A DNA stretch of 37,504 nucleotides from Dehalococcoidia bacterium UBA1141 (GTDB lineage Bacteria > Chloroflexota > Dehalococcoidia > Lucifugimonadales > UBA3495), in the NCBI GenBank assembly GCA_002311385.1, contig DCAE01000143.1, positions 50,293 through 87,796 of the forward strand, given 5' to 3'. The translations under genes were made by a program, and so were the position numbers. Shown piece after piece: positions 1 through 8,028 of the stretch (position 1 is its first letter; every line of letters starts with the position of its first letter). Below the pieces are notes generated by a model. That model was not told the origin of the DNA. It was given only the letters and a program-made list of their open reading frames with translations, and made no database searches.

Positions 1-152
1 TGGGTTGAATCCAAGGTGAGTTGAAAACAGTGAACGATGGGAGCATACATCACCCGTCAGACCGCTTCAAGTAACGCTTGGACGAGGGTTTCTCTAAAAG
101 GTTTCGAGCCTACCATGCCGAATCTTTGCAGGATTTTAGATTGTCTCTAGGC

Positions 153-1571
153 CTATATTTGAGGTTTTCTATTTCGCCATTCGTTTGCTTGTTCGTAGGC
201 GTAGGCCAGATTGAGTATCTTCCCTTCTTCAAAGGGTCTGCCAGCTATCTGCATCCCAATGGGCAGACCATCGCTAGTGAAACCGCAGCAGATGCTCGCC
301 GCCGGTACGTTGGCCAGGCTAAAGGCAGCGGTTAACAGCCAAGGTGTCCGGCCAGCGCTCTTTTGAGAGTCGATGGTGGGGTCGGGTTCAATCTTTTGGG
401 CAGCCACCCCGGCGGTGGGGGTGACCAAAAGATCGAAATTCTCCAGGGCTTCCAGCGTTTCTTGTCTCAGCAGTTCCCGTAGCTTCAAGGCCTTGTAGTA
501 TGCCGTCGCTGGCATGATGTTGTTAGTCAAGAACCCGATTCTGTTGTCGTGGCGAATCTCCTTCAAGTGGTTTAACAACAGGTTACGGTAGTTGGTTGGA
601 GCCTCGACTCGGATGGAGGCGGAAATGGTCCCAGCGTGGCTGGTCATGGGTATGGATACCTCGTCTACTTGGGCGCCAAGTCTGCCAAGACTGTTGGCTG
701 CGGCTGTTATCGCGTCCCTTACTCCGGGAACCACATCATGGTTGTGTAGCATCTCTTTGACCACGCCAACCCTGAGGCCTTTGATTTCCCCGTTCAACGC
801 CTGGCGGTAATCGGGGACTGGGGCACTGGAGGTATACCTGTCCTTGGAGTCCCGGCCAGCAATCGCCTGAAGGGTGAGAGCGCAATCCTCTACCGTGCGG
901 GTGATGGGGCCGATTTGGTCCATGGACCAGACGCCTGGCATGACGCCGTAACGGCTGACCCGGCCCCATGTGGGCCTTAGTCCGACTAGGCCGCACCAGG
1001 TAGCTGGGAAGCGCACCGAGCCGCCAGTGTCCTCTCCCAAGGATGCAGCGCACATGAAAGCTGCGGTGGCGGCCCCTGAACCGCTGCTGGAGCCACCGGT
1101 GAACCGCTCCAAATCCCAGGGGTTGCGGGCGGTGTCGAATGCGTGGGACAGCCCGGTAGTGGCGAGCTCAGTCATGTTTAGCTTGCCCAGCAACACGGCG
1201 CCAGCGGATTTAAGGTTGGCCAAAACCGTGGCGTCCTCTTTAGGCACGAAATCCTTGAAGATGGGGGTGCCGCCGGTGGTCCGTATCCCCGCGGAGTAGA
1301 TTTGGTCTTTAACAGCCACAGGAACGCCGTGCATGGGTCCAACGGCTCGACCTTGACCTAACGCAAGGTCGGACTCAGCAGCGGCCCTCAGCGCTTCGTC
1401 ACGGCATACGGTGAGATAGGCGAAGAGACGGTCGTTCAAGCTGTCTATGCGGTCCAAGTAGGCTTCTACCGCTTCCACCGACGAAACTTCCCGTTTATTG
1501 ATTAACTCAGCCAATACAGTAGCGGACAGAAAAGGAATCTCAGCTTTATCCATGACGCCATCCGAAATCAA
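153..1571 (-). CDS. Amidase (amidase signature family, GatA-like)
   Basis: This is an amidase-signature hydrolase that cleaves a carboxamide bond; its substrate cannot be read from the sequence. The Lys / cis-Ser / Ser triad is visible: K88 in HGVPVAVKD, S161 in the GGSSSGSGA loop and S185 in GEDTGGSVR. The spacing matches GatA and fatty-acid amide hydrolases. At 472 residues the length is normal. The second Met (residue 7, MDKAEIPF) may be the true start, since neither has a strong ribosome site. No gatC or gatB lies next to it, so a stand-alone catabolic amidase is more likely than the glutamyl-tRNA amidotransferase subunit. It is divergent from the amidohydrolase at 1795, with about 220 bp between them. 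The family call is firm and the substrate is unknown. Confidence 0.93.
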   Translation of the reverse strand: MISDGVMDKAEIPFLSATVLAELINKREVSSVEAVEAYLDRIDSLNDRLFAYLTVCRDEALRAAAESDLALGQGRAVGPMHGVPVAVKDQIYSAGIRTTGGTPIFKDFVPKEDATVLANLKSAGAVLLGKLNMTELATTGLSHAFDTARNPWDLERFTGGSSSGSGAATAAFMCAASLGEDTGGSVRFPATWCGLVGLRPTWGRVSRYGVMPGVWSMDQIGPITRTVEDCALTLQAIAGRDSKDRYTSSAPVPDYRQALNGEIKGLRVGVVKEMLHNHDVVPGVRDAITAAANSLGRLGAQVDEVSIPMTSHAGTISASIRVEAPTNYRNLLLNHLKEIRHDNRIGFLTNNIMPATAYYKALKLRELLRQETLEALENFDLLVTPTAGVAAQKIEPDPTIDSQKSAGRTPWLLTAAFSLANVPAASICCGFTSDGLPIGMQIAGRPFEEGKILNLAYAYEQANEWRNRKPQI

Positions 1572-1794
1572 GATTGAGGTTTTTGAGCCCGGTTTCGGCG
1601 CATCATAGTCGGCGGCAGCATCAGGGTCAACTTGCGCTGTTTATTAGCTAGGTGCCATATTGCTCGTGGCGGCTTATACTCTTGGCATATCGGGAGCTAG
1701 CCGTTACGCCGGGCTAGAGATTTGGCCTGTTTGCCAGCCTAGAATAGCGAGCCTGATTTCCAACTTTAATGAACTTTAATGATTGAGGTTAGCA
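1572..1794. promoter_or_regulatory. Divergent intergenic region between amidase and amidohydrolase
   Basis: This gap must carry promoters for both divergent units. A TATACT hexamer at 1675-1680 could be a -10 box for the rightward gene, but no good -35 lies 17-18 bases upstream. A 10-bp direct repeat (AACTTTAATG, twice in 1762-1781) sits just ahead of the ribosome site. No RNA gene is seen. The promoter assignment is weak. Confidence 0.3.
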
Positions 1795-3177
1795 ATGGCC
1801 GGACAGACGGTGAAGATAGAGGGCGCTAGGTTCATCCTGACGGTGGACCAACAACGGCGAATCATCCAAGACGGCTCGATTTTGATTGAGGGCCAAAACA
1901 TCACTCAAGTAGGAAAGTCCGCGGATATGGCCGGCGTCTCAGCCGACCAAGTGATCGACGCCAGCGAGATGGTGGTGACGCCCGGCTTTTGCAATGGGCA
2001 CATGCACATAAGCTACGCTCATGCAACCCGGGGAATCTTCCCCGATAGCCTGGACCCGGGAGAGTATCTGGCCAATGTATTTGCTCTCCAAGGGGCAATG
2101 ACCGAGGAAGAGGAATACCTGACGTCTCTTCTGGCAATCACCGAGCTTCTGAAGTACGGCACAACATGCTTTTTGGACCCCGGCAGCACAAAGTTTCTGG
2201 ACTCCTGCATGAAAGCCTATGAGGAATCGGGTTGCCGCATAGTCGTGGGCAAGCAGGTGGTGAACCAAGATAATCCGCTGAACCTGCCGGTCTATCCTCT
2301 GGCCGAAGCCATCTCAATCATGGAGGATACGGTTCGTTCCTATAACGGCCTGCTGGACGGTCGGGTCACCGCTTGGGCCATGCCCTTCGCCTCCGAATTC
2401 TGCTCCACCGACCTTTTGGTGGCGGCAAAGGACATCGCTGACCGGCACAACACCAGCCTGACCCTACATCAAGCCAACGCCAAGTTCGCCATCGATTACC
2501 ACCAGCAGCAGTACGGCAAACGGCCCGTAAATTACCTAGAGGACATCGGCGTTCTGGGCCCCAACATGCTGTTGGCCCATGTGGTGGGTGTGGAACAAGG
2601 CGAAGTTGATGCCATGGCCCGCACCGGAACCAAGGCGGTAATGGTCCCCACCGCAGCGTTGAAGATGGGACAGGGCATCACCTCCAAAGGGATGTTGCCG
2701 GAGATGTTGGATCAGAATATCTGTGTGGGTTTGGGCACCGATGCCGGTAACAACTCCAGCTTGGTTGAAACCATGCGTTCCATGTACCTGATTACCATAA
2801 TCTTCAAAGACGCCAGGCAATCAACCAGCATGGTGCCTGCGGAAACAGCCTTGGAGATGGCTACTATCCAGGGTGCCAAGGCCCTGGGTCTGGACAGCCA
2901 AGTCGGCTCTATAGAGGTGGGAAAGAAGGCCGACTTGGTGCTTTTCGATACCAAACGGCCGGAATGGCAGACCCTGTTTAATCCGGTGAACAACCTGGTG
3001 TACAACGCCGACGGCCGTAGCGTCCACACCGTATTGGTGGACGGTCGGGTCGTGGTGGAAGACCATAAACCAACCTTCGTGGACGAATGGGAACTGATAC
3101 AAAAAGTCCAGGAATTAGGCGCCGACATGATGAAACGGACCGGCGTCTCTTTCCCCCAACGCTGGCCGATAATCTAG
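1795..3177 (+). CDS. Amidohydrolase (ATZ/TRZ / cytosine-deaminase-like)
   Basis: This is a metal-dependent hydrolase of the amidohydrolase superfamily, in the branch of SAH/MTA deaminases, guanine deaminase and triazine hydrolases. From the ATG at 1795 it has 460 residues: a beta-sandwich start, then the TIM-barrel ligands H69 and H71 (GHMH), H225, H262 (LLAHVVG) and D316 (GLGTDAGNN), and the usual C-terminal sandwich with KKADLVLFD. A TTG at 1783 would add four residues, but GAGGT lies five bases ahead of the ATG, so the ATG is preferred. In the deaminases a Glu follows the third His ligand (HxxE) and shuttles protons; here the motif reads H225-Q-A-N. The substrate may therefore differ from the classic deaminases. 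It leads a plus-strand trio with an LLM oxidoreductase and an alpha/beta hydrolase. Confidence 0.9.
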   Translation: MAGQTVKIEGARFILTVDQQRRIIQDGSILIEGQNITQVGKSADMAGVSADQVIDASEMVVTPGFCNGHMHISYAHATRGIFPDSLDPGEYLANVFALQGAMTEEEEYLTSLLAITELLKYGTTCFLDPGSTKFLDSCMKAYEESGCRIVVGKQVVNQDNPLNLPVYPLAEAISIMEDTVRSYNGLLDGRVTAWAMPFASEFCSTDLLVAAKDIADRHNTSLTLHQANAKFAIDYHQQQYGKRPVNYLEDIGVLGPNMLLAHVVGVEQGEVDAMARTGTKAVMVPTAALKMGQGITSKGMLPEMLDQNICVGLGTDAGNNSSLVETMRSMYLITIIFKDARQSTSMVPAETALEMATIQGAKALGLDSQVGSIEVGKKADLVLFDTKRPEWQTLFNPVNNLVYNADGRSVHTVLVDGRVVVEDHKPTFVDEWELIQKVQELGADMMKRTGVSFPQRWPII

Positions 3178-3228
3178 GTTAAGAGTTGGATTGGAAATTG
3201 CCTTAAAAACGATTTTACCGAGGGAAAA

Positions 3229-4215
3229 ATGGCGCAGAAAGTAAAATTTGGATTAACGCTGTCCAACCGGGGCGTGTTGCTCGGCCTCACAAAACCCAGC
3301 GAAATCCTCGAAATGGCGGAGCTGGCTGAGGCTTCGGAAGCATTCGAACACGTGTGGGTTGGCGACTCCATAATGGCCAAGCCGCGCATGGAGTCCATCA
3401 CTCTGATGTCAGCCATCGCCGCTCGGACCAAGCGGGTTAAGATTGGCGTCGCTTGCATGGCCAGTTTTCCATCCAGAGAACCCATCACATTGGCATATCA
3501 ATGGGCCAGCATGGACCTGTTGTCTGATGGCCGGATGATTCTGGGCGCTTGCATGGGCGGAAGCATCAGCGAGCAGGACCACAGGGCCGAATACACGAAC
3601 ATGGGCATCAAGGGCTTTGACCGCGCTCTGCGCATGGAGGAGAACATCGAGATTCTCCGCAAGTTGTGGACCGAGGACAGAGTGGATTATGAAGGCCAGT
3701 ACCATACCCTCAAGAATGCCTTCATCGAGCCCAAACCGGTGCAGAATCCTCCGCCCATCTGGGTGATTAGCAATCCACGGCTGGCCACTGGAAAGCCCCA
3801 CATCATCGAGAGGTCTTTGCGCCGTGTGGCCCGGTTGGGAGACGGTTTCATGACCACCGCCAATCCAGCCGATCAGTTTGGGGAGTTGAACCGCCGGGTT
3901 CACGAGTATGCGGCAGACTATGAACGTAGTTTCGAGGGTCTACCCTCCTCCCTGTACTACAACATCAACATCAATGAAGACCAAGAAGCGGCATTCCAAG
4001 AGTCAAAGACTTACTTGGACCAGTACTATTCTATCGACTACAAACGGGAAGTGGTGGAGAACTGGGTGGCTCTGGGTTCGCCGGAACAATGCATTCAGCG
4101 GCTACAGACCTTCGTGGATGCCGGAGCGACGGACATACTTTTGCGTATTCCGTCTTGGAGCCAGCGGGAACAGTTCCGCCGGTTGGTAGAAGAAGTACTG
4201 CCCAGCTTTTTGTAG
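3229..4215 (+). CDS. LLM class flavin-dependent oxidoreductase
   Basis: This is a luciferase-like monooxygenase/reductase with a TIM-barrel fold that uses FMNH2 or F420. It has 328 residues. It shows the family pattern: an N-terminal strand KFGLTLSNRG, the EHVWVGDS segment, RTKRVKIGVAC, the DLLSDGRMILGACMGG glycine-rich stretch, RALRMEENIEILRKLWTE, and the C-terminal GSPEQCIQRLQTFVDAGATDILLR. The start is an ATG with GAGGG four bases upstream. It sits 51 bp after the amidohydrolase and 64 bp before the hydrolase, probably in one operon. Whether F420 or FMN is used cannot be settled from the sequence alone. Expanded LLM paralogues are known from SAR202 genomes and are thought to oxidise recalcitrant organic matter. 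Confidence 0.9.
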   Translation: MAQKVKFGLTLSNRGVLLGLTKPSEILEMAELAEASEAFEHVWVGDSIMAKPRMESITLMSAIAARTKRVKIGVACMASFPSREPITLAYQWASMDLLSDGRMILGACMGGSISEQDHRAEYTNMGIKGFDRALRMEENIEILRKLWTEDRVDYEGQYHTLKNAFIEPKPVQNPPPIWVISNPRLATGKPHIIERSLRRVARLGDGFMTTANPADQFGELNRRVHEYAADYERSFEGLPSSLYYNININEDQEAAFQESKTYLDQYYSIDYKREVVENWVALGSPEQCIQRLQTFVDAGATDILLRIPSWSQREQFRRLVEEVLPSFL

Positions 4216-4279
4216 CTAAATCACCAGACCATATAATTAAACAATAGCATTAAACCATTTCTTAAGAGGTACCCACAGA

Positions 4280-4999
4280 ATGAGTCAGTTAGTTTTCATT
4301 CACGGTCCGGGAGCGGGCGCTTGCGCTGAGGGGTTTACCCACCAGATGGACCGTTTCCCCGGCAGCTTTGCGCCCAACCTGCCGGGGCATTTGTCAGGGG
4401 AACCATGTCCCGACGTAGACCGTTACGCCGAATGGTTGCGGGGCTGGCTCTGGGCCAACGGCGCCAAGAAGGACTTGGTTCTTTGCGGTTTTACCTTGGG
4501 AGCCTGCATCGCCCTACAGTACGCACTGGATTATCCGGAAGAGGTCAAGGGCTTGGTCCTTATGACCGTGGCGATGAAGCCAAAGGAACGAGCGCCTGGG
4601 ACGCTGGAATTGCGCTTGGAGGCCGCAAAGACTCCGAAAGGACTTGAAAACTGGCTGGAAGCGATGAGGGAAGCCATGGTGTTCATCGAGCCGGAATTGC
4701 GAGAAAGGCTGATTGAGTGTCACAGCAAAGTGGGGCCAATCTCTCAATACAACGATCTTCTCACCATCGATAAATTCGATGTCACCGGGCGCATCGGTTC
4801 CCTGAAGCCGCCTTTGTTGCTGATTCGAGGCGTGGATGACCCCTTGAAGCCACCGGACTACGAGCAAGAGATTCACCAAGCGGTGCCGGGCTCACAATAC
4901 CTGAGGTTGTCCCAAGCGGGCCACTTCCCCATGGCCGAGAAACCCGAAGAAGTGAATCAAGCAATCGCCGAATTCATTTCCGAGTTATCCACAACCTAG
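4280..4999 (+). CDS. Alpha/beta hydrolase-fold protein with Thr at the nucleophile position
   Basis: This is a 239-residue alpha/beta hydrolase fold: an HGPGAGA oxyanion loop near residue 8, a nucleophile elbow at residues 70-74, an acid at D186/D187 (RGVDDPLKPP) and H215 (AGHFPMAE). The elbow reads G-F-T-L-G (T72) where the family has G-x-S-x-G; the codon is ACC. Either Thr acts as a poor nucleophile, or the protein is a non-hydrolytic member or binds ligand. Downstream of the elbow the cap domain is normal. It is the last gene of the plus-strand trio starting at 1795 and may process the product of the LLM enzyme. The start ATG has AGAGGT nine bases upstream. The fold is certain and the activity is doubtful. 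Confidence 0.86.
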   Translation: MSQLVFIHGPGAGACAEGFTHQMDRFPGSFAPNLPGHLSGEPCPDVDRYAEWLRGWLWANGAKKDLVLCGFTLGACIALQYALDYPEEVKGLVLMTVAMKPKERAPGTLELRLEAAKTPKGLENWLEAMREAMVFIEPELRERLIECHSKVGPISQYNDLLTIDKFDVTGRIGSLKPPLLLIRGVDDPLKPPDYEQEIHQAVPGSQYLRLSQAGHFPMAEKPEEVNQAIAEFISELSTT

Positions 5000-5101
5000 T
5001 TTAACGCCCCAGCAATCCTCGACCTTCCTGCCGGGATTTCGGTGCGGTCCTAATGGCTTCCGCCGCCTTGGATTTGGGTATAGGGGCGGATGAGGAGTAT
5101 T

Positions 5102-5568
5102 TCAATCACGGCGCCAAACGGTGTTTGTCATCTTCTCGTCATTGAATTCCACCAATGCGGCGCTCTCTACGTCTACAAAGAACAGGTGGAACTCGGGCTC
5201 CTCGGGTTTGAATCCAATCTTCCGTAAACTGCGTCGGAATAACGCCTCCGAAACTCCAAGTCGGTAACTTCTACCGCACGACCGAACAACTTGAAATCCC
5301 CTTGACTGCCATCCCTGTTGGACGTTGCGCTATGGACGGTGCAGCGCGGGTCCCTTAGCAAGTCTAAGGCCTTTTTGGAATGCCACATCATGCCCAAACA
5401 AAGCTGGCCTTCAGTAAAAACGACTTCCACCGGGGAGATTCTGGGATAGCCGTCTTTGCGGATTGTGCCCACCATCACCATGCCGGTGCGCTCTATCAGC
5501 GCCTCGCCAAGAGCCGCTAGTTTTGGAGCTAGTTGCTGGAATTCCTGCCAAGACAGATTAATTCTCAT
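5102..5568 (-). pseudogene. Pyridoxamine 5'-phosphate oxidase-like protein, broken by a 1-base frameshift
   Basis: The first frame (start 5568) encodes an FMN-binding split-barrel protein of the PNPOx-like group: GMVMVGTIRKDGYPRISPVE, then HSKKALDLLRDPRCTVHS and RRRYSDAVYGRL. After that it runs into junk and stops at 5173. The next frame continues the family sequence exactly (EEPEFHLFFVDVESAALVEF, then a tail ending NTVWRRD) and stops at 5102-5104. Adding one base near 5216-5220 rejoins the two into about 155 residues, the normal length. The break is therefore either a recent inactivating deletion or an assembly error; the downstream part shows no further decay. Such proteins bind FMN, F420 or heme and may reduce small molecules. 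It lies between the hydrolase at 4280 and the NHL gene and has its own AT-rich leader. Confidence 0.85.
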
Positions 5569-5621
5569 CTTAATTTTAATTCTTGAGATCCACTGTTTCT
5601 GGATGAGGTATCAGAAATAAA

Positions 5622-5648
5622 ACACACCCGGCTCATCACCGGGTGTGT
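5622..5648 (-). terminator. Rho-independent terminator after the NHL gene
   Basis: A perfect 10-bp stem (ACACACCCGG / CCGGGTGTGT) encloses a 7-base loop. On the minus strand it is followed by a T-rich tail (TTTTATTT). It lies 26 bases past the NHL-repeat stop codon and ends the DUF1800 - DUF1501 - NHL transcript. Confidence 0.85.
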
Positions 5649-5673
5649 CGAGTTTCCCACCTTTTGCTCAAGT

Positions 5674-6672
5674 CTAAAGGTTCAGCGAATGCTCTTCGTA
5701 GTCCTTGACCTTGTTGTAAATCTGCAACCGGTGGCGGTAGGACTCCAAGATGATGATACGGTTCTGACTGTCCACATTCACAGCTACGGGCCGGTGGAAG
5801 CGCCATTCGGGCTCCATGTCGGCTCGGCGCCGGGCCTTGATGATATCGGGGTTGGCGTCGATGTACGTCTGGGTCCAAGGCGAGGGCTGCTGGGCGTCGC
5901 CCACCAATGTGGTGACGAACTTTCCTTCAGGACCGTAGACTTGGAGACGGTGATTACCCCAGTCGGTAACGTAAACATCCCCTTCCGAGTCTACGGCCAC
6001 GCCGGTGGGGCCGTGAAGGTCTCCCACCCCGCCGTCGGTCCCCTGAAATTTGCCTAAGAGCTTGCCGTCGGGGGTGAATTTTTGAACCCGGTTGTTCTTC
6101 CAGTCGGCGACGTAGACGTTGTCCTCTTTGTCCAAGCAGATTCCCCAAGGCAGATTCAACTGACCATCGCCAGTGCCTTGGTCTCCCCACTTGCCCAGAA
6201 ATTTGCCTTCTTTGGTGAATTCCTGAATCCGACCGTTCTGGCTGTCCACCACGAACAGGTTGTCGTTGGAGTCGAAGGCGATCCCCGACGGACCGTTCAG
6301 TTGGCCATCGCCGCTACCGGCCTCGCCCCACTTGGACAGAAATCCGCCTTCACCGTCGAACACTGAGATGCGGTGCAGGTAATCATCTGAGGCATAAACG
6401 TTGCCAGCTTGATCCAAGGCCAAGGAACGAGGCCAAACGAACTGGCCGTCGGCTGAGCCGTTGGCGCCGAACTGTCCCAGGAACTCGTGGTCCCAAGTGA
6501 CCCGGCTGATTCGCTGTCCGAGTTCTTCAACACCCCGGCTGATTACGTAGATGACCCCATTTGAGCCTATAGCGAAGTCTTGGGGCGACCAAAAGCCTTG
6601 GCCGGACATGCCGTACATCCCAATGCAATAGCTGTAATCAAACACGCGCCCTGCGGCGACGGTGGTTAGCAT
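5674..6672 (-). CDS. NHL-repeat (six-bladed beta-propeller) protein
   Basis: This is a beta-propeller of about six NHL repeats, seen as recurrent units of the form GxxGxGDGQLNxPxGIxxDxxxNxYVxD followed by RIQEF, RVQKF or RLQVY. Such propellers bind partners or ligands; a lyase activity as in peptidyl-alpha-hydroxyglycine lyase is possible but not shown. The Met at 6672 is preferred over the one at 6693, because GGGGGA sits about seven bases upstream of the internal ATG. This gives 332 residues. No signal peptide or membrane segment is visible. It is the last gene of a minus-strand unit with DUF1501 and DUF1800, separated from DUF1501 by 155 bp that hold a palindromic repeat. Confidence 0.88.
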   Translation of the reverse strand: MLTTVAAGRVFDYSYCIGMYGMSGQGFWSPQDFAIGSNGVIYVISRGVEELGQRISRVTWDHEFLGQFGANGSADGQFVWPRSLALDQAGNVYASDDYLHRISVFDGEGGFLSKWGEAGSGDGQLNGPSGIAFDSNDNLFVVDSQNGRIQEFTKEGKFLGKWGDQGTGDGQLNLPWGICLDKEDNVYVADWKNNRVQKFTPDGKLLGKFQGTDGGVGDLHGPTGVAVDSEGDVYVTDWGNHRLQVYGPEGKFVTTLVGDAQQPSPWTQTYIDANPDIIKARRRADMEPEWRFHRPVAVNVDSQNRIIILESYRHRLQIYNKVKDYEEHSLNL

Positions 6673-6721
6673 TTTTGATCCCCCAAATCTCATCCGGCTT
6701 TTTGGAGTATTGCCTGTATTT

Positions 6722-6796
6722 TGTCATTCTGAGTGAAGCGAAGAATCTTATCCTCAATCGCCGAGATTCTTCGTCGCTTCACTCCTCAGAATGACA
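6722..6796. repeat. Palindromic intergenic repeat, GTCATTCTGA family, copy 1
   Basis: A 75-bp imperfect palindrome with 11-bp terminal inverted repeats (TGTCATTCTGA / TCAGAATGACA). Its inner arms contain GAAGCGAAGAATCT and its complement-like AGATTCTTCGTCGCTTC. It has no coding capacity. A second copy is at 32255-32334. The form resembles a small non-autonomous (MITE-like or REP-like) element. It lies between the NHL and DUF1501 genes, inside their presumed transcript. Confidence 0.8.
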
Positions 6797-6827
6797 CGGA
6801 GCAATCCTACTTGGTCGGAGAGATGGA

Positions 6828-7964
6828 TTACACGAAGGCCATTTGCTCGAACTTTCCGCCGACTATCGGCACCGGATCCAAGCCCAGCCACTGGTCAATC
6901 ACGCTGGAGTAAAAGCCCCGAAAGTCGTAGCTGGGAGCCAAATCCCCTTGACTCAGATCCTCGGGTTTCAAGGAGGGGTAGGTTCCGTACATGCCGCCAT
7001 TCACCCGTTCGCCGATGACGAAGGCAACCCCGCCGGCACCGTGATCGGTGCCGGTGCCGTTGTCTTTGACTCGGCGTCCGAACTCGGTGAAGAGCATCAT
7101 GATTACGTTGTCGCCAGCGTCGTGTTCTTTGAGGTCGGCAAAGAAGTCGCTGATGGCTCCCGACACCTCCGTCCACAATTTGGTGTGCATGGGCGGTTGA
7201 TTGAAGTGGGTGTCAAAGGGACCGTGGGCCGTGTAGAACACCTGGGTGCCTAGGTCGGCTAAGTGAACCCGGGCCACGTCTCTAAGGCACTTGGCGATGG
7301 CGTTATCGGCATACTCAATGGTGGAGGAGTATTTTTCGGGAGCGGACTTAATGATGTCGGCGCCCTTCAAGGCGTCTCGGCCCGTCTGTCCCAGGTAATC
7401 CATGGTTGGGCCAGTTCCCACGGCCGGAGCATACATTCGAGCGAAGCGGTCCAGCAACTGGTTTCGCTCTTCCTGAGCATTGATTCCCGGCACGTTGGAA
7501 AATACGCCGTAGGTCTCGAGGTTGGAAACCGAAGTCACGGGGACGCCCCGCAGAGCCAAGGCTCTAGGCAATCCCTGCCCGAAGTTAACAGTTTTGACAA
7601 CGTTTTCGCCGTTGGGGTCCAGGTCTCTGGACATCTTGGCGACCCAACCCTCGGTGCCGACGACGTCCGGCTCGCAGGTGTGCCAGATATCCATGGCCCG
7701 GAAGTGGGAACGGGGCGAATTTTCAAAACCGATACCGTGAATTATGGCCATCTTGCCGTCATCGTAAATGGCTTTCAGAGGCTCCATGTTGGGCCGGAAG
7801 GCCAGCTTGTCATCGATGCGCAACATCTGGTCTTCAGGAATGTGTACTTTGGGCCTATTATCCCAATACTCGGGCTCTGTATAGGGAATAATCGTATTGA
7901 GGTAATCGTTGGCGCCGGTGAGCTGAAGGATAACCAGCACCGGGTCTTTTTTGGTTGTCGCCAT
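6828..7964 (-). CDS. DUF1501 domain-containing protein
   Basis: A 378-residue member of the DUF1501 family, related to the alkaline phosphatase/sulfatase fold. The N-terminus VLVILQLTGANDYLNTIIPY is the usual GGNDGLNT-like start. Further on are the HGIGFENSPRSHFRAMDIWHT segment, the FDTHFNQ segment and the C-terminal FTEFGRRVKDNGTGTDHGAGG motif, with likely metal or phosphate ligands (D, H, E). The start is sure: AGGAGGA lies eight bases before the ATG. Most DUF1501 proteins begin with a Tat signal; this one starts directly at the first strand, so it is probably cytoplasmic. It follows DUF1800 by 64 bp; the two families are regularly paired. The function is unknown. Confidence 0.92.
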   Translation of the reverse strand: MATTKKDPVLVILQLTGANDYLNTIIPYTEPEYWDNRPKVHIPEDQMLRIDDKLAFRPNMEPLKAIYDDGKMAIIHGIGFENSPRSHFRAMDIWHTCEPDVVGTEGWVAKMSRDLDPNGENVVKTVNFGQGLPRALALRGVPVTSVSNLETYGVFSNVPGINAQEERNQLLDRFARMYAPAVGTGPTMDYLGQTGRDALKGADIIKSAPEKYSSTIEYADNAIAKCLRDVARVHLADLGTQVFYTAHGPFDTHFNQPPMHTKLWTEVSGAISDFFADLKEHDAGDNVIMMLFTEFGRRVKDNGTGTDHGAGGVAFVIGERVNGGMYGTYPSLKPEDLSQGDLAPSYDFRGFYSSVIDQWLGLDPVPIVGGKFEQMAFV

Positions 7965-8028
7965 TCCAATTCCTCCTGCGTGTTACAGAGTTGATTAATC
8001 CTGGCCTAATTGTTTTCTGGACAATAAT

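Noticed and set aside
78..335. Plus-strand open frame at the left edge
   Set aside because: Most of it lies antisense to the 3' end of the amidase; no ribosome site or family resemblance.
153..1571. Glutamyl-tRNA amidotransferase subunit A
   Set aside because: No gatB or gatC nearby; the family match alone does not show this role.
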